The notes beneath the pieces were generated by a model. That model saw only the letters and a program-made list of their open reading frames with translations, was not told the origin of the DNA and searched no databases. This document shows positions 7,507 through 9,897 of a stretch of DNA of 9,897 nt, piece by piece (within the stretch, counting starts at the first letter, position 1; each line of letters starts with the position of its first letter). The position numbers and the translations under genes were made by a program. Source of the stretch: Pirellulaceae bacterium (lineage in GTDB: Bacteria > Planctomycetota > Planctomycetia > Pirellulales > Pirellulaceae); the NCBI GenBank assembly GCA_020846515.1, contig JADLDX010000869.1, forward strand, positions 1 through 9,897, given 5' to 3'.

Positions 7507-8259
7507 ATGCAGTGGATCGATCGCGCTCGACTGACTAATGATTTTCTGGCGGGTACGTTCTTAAACCTGGGCTCGCCGGCCGCCGTGGAGATCGCTGCCA
7601 GTCTCGGTTTTGATTGGCTGCTGATCGATTTGGAACATGGCAGTGGCTCGTTGGCCGATCTGCGCAACATGCTACTGGCATGTCGCGGTGCCACGCCGCC
7701 CATCGTTCGCATTCCGAGCGTCGATGCGGATATCGTCAAATTCGTCATGGACAGCGGTGCAGCGGGCATCATGTTTCCGTTTGTCAGTTCAGCCGAGCAG
7801 GCTCGACTGGCCGTGCAGGCCATGAAGTATCCGCCTCAAGGGGCGCGAGGCGTGGCCGGTATCATCCGCGCCACCAACTACGGTCAATCGTGGAAGCAAT
7901 ACTATAGCGAGGCCAATGAGCGCAGCCTGGTTGTCGTTCAAATTGAAACGATGACGGCGGTCGATGCGGCCGAAGAGATCGCGGCGGTCGAAGGTGTGGA
8001 TGTATTGTTTGTTGGCCCGCTGGACCTATCGGTAAATCTCGGTTGTCCGGCCGATTTCACTCCACCCCATTTCGTAGCCGCACTCAAGAAGGTCATTGCA
8101 GCCTGCGAGCGACATGGGAAGACGGCTGGCATCCTGTCGCGACCACAACACACCGCCGAGCATAAACAGCTCGGCTTCCGATTCTTTGCACTCGGTTCGG
8201 ATTCGGGTGCTGTGGTCAGTGGGTTACAGGATAGTCTCAAACTGATGCGGCAACCCTAA
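7507..8259 (+). CDS. HpcH/HpaI-family class II aldolase
   Basis: 250 residues, the usual family length. This family cleaves 2-keto-3-deoxy or 4-hydroxy-2-keto acids to pyruvate plus an aldehyde, using a divalent metal, in the cytoplasm. Seen: GFDWLLIDLEHG with His44, RIPSVD with Arg68, GAAGIMFPFV, KYPPQGARGVAG, VQIET with metal ligand Glu147, and GPLDLS with metal ligand Asp173. These sit almost exactly where the E. coli HpaI residues His45, Arg70, Glu149 and Asp175 do, so the enzyme should be active. The start at 7507 is preferred over the upstream ATG at 7462: AAGGA lies eight bases before it, and it gives the family's short N-terminus; the 15 extra residues from 7462 have no counterpart in HpaI and no ribosome site. 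It is divergent from the aldehyde dehydrogenase. The substrate is not determined; 2-keto-3-deoxy-rhamnonate, 2,4-dihydroxyhept-2-enedioate or related acids are possible. Confidence 0.93.
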   Translation: MQWIDRARLTNDFLAGTFLNLGSPAAVEIAASLGFDWLLIDLEHGSGSLADLRNMLLACRGATPPIVRIPSVDADIVKFVMDSGAAGIMFPFVSSAEQARLAVQAMKYPPQGARGVAGIIRATNYGQSWKQYYSEANERSLVVVQIETMTAVDAAEEIAAVEGVDVLFVGPLDLSVNLGCPADFTPPHFVAALKKVIAACERHGKTAGILSRPQHTAEHKQLGFRFFALGSDSGAVVSGLQDSLKLMRQP

Positions 8260-8591
8260 GGCATCCGGCCAATAAAAACGTCCCAGCGAACCCACAAATT
8301 GCACCGTGAAGTTGTTATTGGGTAGGTAATCAGGCAACTGCATGGCGGGGAAAATGGCAACCATCGCCAAAGTACATTGCCCCGCCAAGCAGTTGACGGA
8401 TTGACTATCCTACGTAATTTCCAGCAGCTGTCTTGTGCCATGAAGTAAATCAACTGGAAGATCAAAAGTGTCAAATTGGCTGATCAATCGATTGCTGCTG
8501 AATACGTCGATTTGCGTCAATGGATCATCGACTGTTCTACTTGGGGCAAGTAAATTCTAGCTGGAGAATGACTGAGGTCGTTGTAGTCAAA
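8224..8591 (-). pseudogene. Decayed minus-strand gene remnant, unrecognised product
   Basis: Read on the minus strand, this spacer gives protein-like sequence that switches frame. One frame (8591 down to a TGA at 8517-8519) reads FDYNDLSHSPARIYLP. A second frame, open from 8556, reads TVDDPLTQIDVFSSNRL, then ISQFDTFDLPVDLLHGTRQ, meets a TAG at 8410-8412, and continues as MVAIFPAMQ, LPDYLPNNNFTVQFVG and SLGRFYWPDALGLP to a TAA at 8224-8226. Joined across one frameshift (about 8540-8556) and one stop codon this is about 120 residues. Its 3' end overlaps the aldolase gene by 36 bp; its upstream side abuts the stop of the nucleotidyltransferase gene, so the 5' part is missing. I do not recognise the family. 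It is probably the truncated, degraded 3' part of an older gene; chance is not excluded. Confidence 0.4.
8335..8395. repeat. 16-bp imperfect inverted repeat, possible aldolase transcript terminator
   Basis: caactgcatggcgggg (8335-8350) and ccccgccaagcagttg (8380-8395) pair at 15 of 16 positions around a 29-base spacer. The hairpin starts about 75 bp after the aldolase stop. It has no T-run, so it may be a Rho-assisted or processing hairpin, or a remnant of an inserted repeat within the decayed gene. Confidence 0.4.
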
Positions 8592-8600
8592 GATCAAAGA

Positions 8601-9194
8601 TCAACCATCTGGATCGTTAAGCAATTCCTCCAGTCGTAGTTGTAGTTCTGGTGAAAGCCTTTCGAGCCAAGTTTCATCGAGCAGCCCGATTGAAATCATA
8701 TCCAGCAAGTGAACTTGGTCCTTCCTGCGGAATGAAGTGAGCTTCATTTTAACTAGCTTCTCGAACGGTAGCGTACGCGCATCTTCCATCAGGTCATAGA
8801 CATCTATTTCTGGGACCGTTTCAGGATACTCTTCCCGCACTTTCTTTCCCGCGAACACGACATGGACCACGTCACGAGCTTTGGCATTCGGGCCATCGAG
8901 AAACGTAGTTACTCCGGCAGACCGTCGGTAGATAAACCCCTCCGCTTCCAGGGCCGGGATAGCACGACCCAGGTCCGATTCATTTAAAATGATATCGACG
9001 TCACGCGTATTCCGTACAACCGATTCATCGACCTGAGAAACCCAGTGCTGCACAGCATTTCCGCCAATGACGGCGTACGGAATGTCCGCAGTGTTAAGCG
9101 CTCGAGTTACGCGGCGTAGGCGGTCCTTCACTTTCTCCACGGCTCGTTCAATCCTTTCCCAGAGGGCGTCGCCAGTAAATTTGATTTCAATCAT
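8601..9194 (-). CDS. Nucleotidyltransferase-fold protein (MNT/AbiEii-like), orphan
   Basis: 197 residues. Seen: IPYAVIGGNAVQHW with the Gly-Gly of the polymerase-beta-type nucleotidyltransferase fold (44-45); RNTRDVDIIL with the paired metal-binding Asp65 and Asp67; a following VVHVVFAG strand (109-116); and EKLVKMKLTSFRRKDQVHLLDM (Lys151, Lys158, Asp159, Asp165), like the K-x(n)-R-KD-x-D region of AbiEii/MNT-type proteins. The first 30 residues are a charged helix. Known: such proteins transfer nucleotides to protein or RNA, and many belong to toxin-antitoxin pairs. No partner (HEPN protein, AbiEi-like regulator) is adjacent, so it is an orphan here. The start is supported by AAAGGA eight bases upstream, with TATACT at 9214-9219 as a possible -10. 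Its stop directly adjoins the decayed remnant. The fold is confident, the target unknown. Confidence 0.85.
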   Translation of the reverse strand: MIEIKFTGDALWERIERAVEKVKDRLRRVTRALNTADIPYAVIGGNAVQHWVSQVDESVVRNTRDVDIILNESDLGRAIPALEAEGFIYRRSAGVTTFLDGPNAKARDVVHVVFAGKKVREEYPETVPEIDVYDLMEDARTLPFEKLVKMKLTSFRRKDQVHLLDMISIGLLDETWLERLSPELQLRLEELLNDPDG

Positions 9195-9442
9195 CGCGTT
9201 GGTCCTTTACCCAAGTATACCATGGCAGGCTGTGATAGTAGAGATTCGTTTGCGCAGTCCCCTTCCAAGCCCTGCGCCTTCGTGCGCCGCGGCCGTCATT
9301 CCGGCGGTCGTCCATGCCCGCCGTGCCTTCGGCCTTCAGTTCTTGCATTCGAGTTTCGAAACTCGCTATTCCAGCAATGAGTGATGCGTAAACAATAAAG
9401 AAGTAGAGAACCGCGAGCCACGCCGCCGAAAAACGAATAGAT
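9195..9442. other. Gene-poor spacer upstream of the nucleotidyltransferase gene
   Basis: No gene is supported in these 248 bases. The part nearest the nucleotidyltransferase holds its ribosome site and a TATACT hexamer (9214-9219, minus strand). Bases about 9255-9340 are GC-rich with recurring gccttcg and its complement. On the minus strand short frames of low-complexity Arg/Gly-rich sequence appear but are broken by stops. Confidence 0.5.
9350..9365. repeat. 16-bp perfect palindrome
   Basis: cgagtttcgaaactcg is its own reverse complement. As RNA it could form a 6-bp stem with a tcga loop on either strand. It lies about 155 bp upstream of the nucleotidyltransferase start and about 80 bp beyond the end of the HPr-like fragment. 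It could be an operator or a weak bidirectional terminator; there is no T-run. Confidence 0.35.
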
Positions 9443-9715
9443 TCAGCGGAATGCTGTCACGTGGTATGCGACTGCGCTTTCTTCCGTCGCCTGCTCATCG
9501 ATGATGGCCTCATCATTCGCGCTTGGGTCCTCCGCTGCGCGTTTTTCGGTCATCATCTCTTGAGTCTGCTCATGAAGCGGAGCGGCTTCGTAGCTGGTAC
9601 CGCTGCTCTCGATAACCACGGGGCCTTGCTTGGCTGCCAGAATGAGCAGGCGGCATTTGGCCAGCCGCACTTCGCGGCCGCTGGCTGTGAACAGCCTGTA
9701 GGCCGGAACAAGCCG
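9443..9715 (-). pseudogene. HPr-like C-terminal fragment with acidic tail
   Basis: The minus-strand frame is open from just after a TAG (9716-9718) to the TGA at 9443-9445; the first usual start is GTG at 9668-9670 (75 residues). Seen: YRLFTASGREVRLAKC, then LLILAAKQG, VVIESSGTSYEAA, then an acidic tail (MMTEKRAAEDPSANDEAII...EQATEES). The first half resembles the second half of the PTS phosphocarrier HPr: G-K-V, the K-S regulatory-serine region, LAA-QG, and G-D-A-x-A. The regulatory Ser would be Cys, about two residues are missing after it, and the N-terminal half with the phosphorylated His is absent because the inverted-repeat element lies there. No Shine-Dalgarno precedes the GTG. Most likely a truncated HPr-like gene; alternatively a small unrelated protein. 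The plus-strand frame over the same bases looks less protein-like. Confidence 0.4.
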
Positions 9716-9823
9716 CTAGGCGCGGTTCCGGCGGCGTGACGTAACAGTTCGGTGTCTCCTCACCAGTCGGCACAATGCCACGGGCATTGCCGTAACTGCG
9801 CCTAGCGGCTTGTTACGGCCTAC
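9698..9823. repeat. 30-bp inverted repeat flanking a 66-bp spacer
   Basis: The left arm (9698-9727, starting gtaggccggaacaagccgct) and the reverse complement of the right arm (9794-9823) agree at 28 of 30 positions. The 66-bp spacer contains a further hairpin, caatgcc-acg-ggcattg (9773-9789). This has the form of a small non-autonomous element or a large REP/BIME unit. The left arm carries the TAG that closes the HPr-like frame. The core agccgctaggcg is loosely like agccgcaggcg of the 7255-7311 repeat. Confidence 0.7.
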
Positions 9824-9856
9824 TTCACTACTTCACTTGTTACGGCCTACTTCACT
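9809..9856. repeat. 21-bp direct repeat, period 27
   Basis: Bases 9809-9829 and 9836-9856 are identical (cttgttacggcctacttcac plus one t), separated by acttca. The first copy is the outer part of the right arm of the 30-bp inverted repeat, so the arm has been partly duplicated. Confidence 0.7.
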
Positions 9857-9897
9857 CTCTTCTGCTTGCTCGTCTCGGCGATCATCTCCTGGCGCCA
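9833..9897 (-). CDS. Possible 3' end of a minus-strand gene entering from the right
   Basis: Two minus-strand frames are open to the window edge. One ends at a TGA (9833-9835) and reads PGDDRRDEQAEESEVGRNK; the other ends at a TAG (9847-9849) and reads MIAETSKQKRVK. The first shares DEQA-EES-V with the acidic tail of the HPr-like fragment, which may mean a duplicated gene end. With so few codons neither frame can be proven. Confidence 0.2.
   Translation of the reverse strand, partial: APGDDRRDEQAEESEVGRNK

Noticed and set aside
8256..8474. Minus-strand ORF of 72 codons (MTLLIFQLIYF...)
   Set aside because: A neighbouring frame on the same strand gives far more protein-like sequence (the decayed remnant), so this is probably an off-frame reading of it.
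9067..9384. Plus-strand ORF of 105 codons overlapping the start of the nucleotidyltransferase gene
   Set aside because: Half is antisense to a well-supported gene and the rest is low-complexity spacer; no ribosome site.
9461..9739. Plus-strand ORF of 92 codons opposite the HPr-like fragment
   Set aside because: The composition (many Cys, Phe, His) is unlike a normal bacterial protein, and the minus strand gives the recognisable LAAKQG-type pattern.

Overview
The window looks like a piece of a planctomycete chromosome, probably of the Pirellulaceae/Rhodopirellula type. The evidence is the left-hand protein: a very large secreted repeat protein that ends in a Calx-beta-like domain, a pair of dockerin-type calcium loops and a short conserved-looking C-terminal tail, a combination typical of that phylum. 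Long AT/GC-mixed spacers with REP-like repeats and loosely packed, divergent or convergent genes fit the same picture. No rRNA, tRNA, CRISPR array, transposase or phage gene is visible.

Layout. Bases 1-5454 (+) are the 3' part of a giant gene with 11 tandem PPC-type domains (10 complete), one Calx-beta-like domain and a dockerin pair; its start lies left of the window. A perfect 12-bp-stem hairpin at 5481-5505 separates it from a convergent aldehyde dehydrogenase gene (5535-7091, -). A 415-bp divergent region (7092-7506) follows, holding a 14-bp palindrome, a candidate 26-codon leader ORF and four copies of a REP-like element. It leads to a complete class II HpcH/HpaI-family aldolase (7507-8259, +). 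From there the DNA looks like accessory or decaying sequence: a frameshifted remnant of an unrecognised gene on the minus strand (about 8224-8591), an orphan nucleotidyltransferase-fold gene (8601-9194, -) directly abutting that remnant, a gene-poor stretch with a 16-bp palindrome, and a minus-strand fragment that resembles the C-terminal half of the phosphocarrier HPr with an acidic tail (9443-9715). The fragment runs into a 30-bp inverted repeat and a 27-bp tandem repeat near the right edge.

How the genes may work together. The aldolase (which releases pyruvate and an aldehyde) and the aldehyde dehydrogenase are divergently transcribed from one intergenic region and could form a catabolic pair; this is inference from chemistry and position only. 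The giant repeat protein is probably an independent exported, cell-surface or extracellular protein. I found no clear new multi-gene system. The points most worth a second look are the two-repeat (dimeric) periodicity inside the PPC array, the decayed gene beside the nucleotidyltransferase, the HPr-like fragment next to the inverted repeat, and the REP-like cluster in the divergent promoter region.
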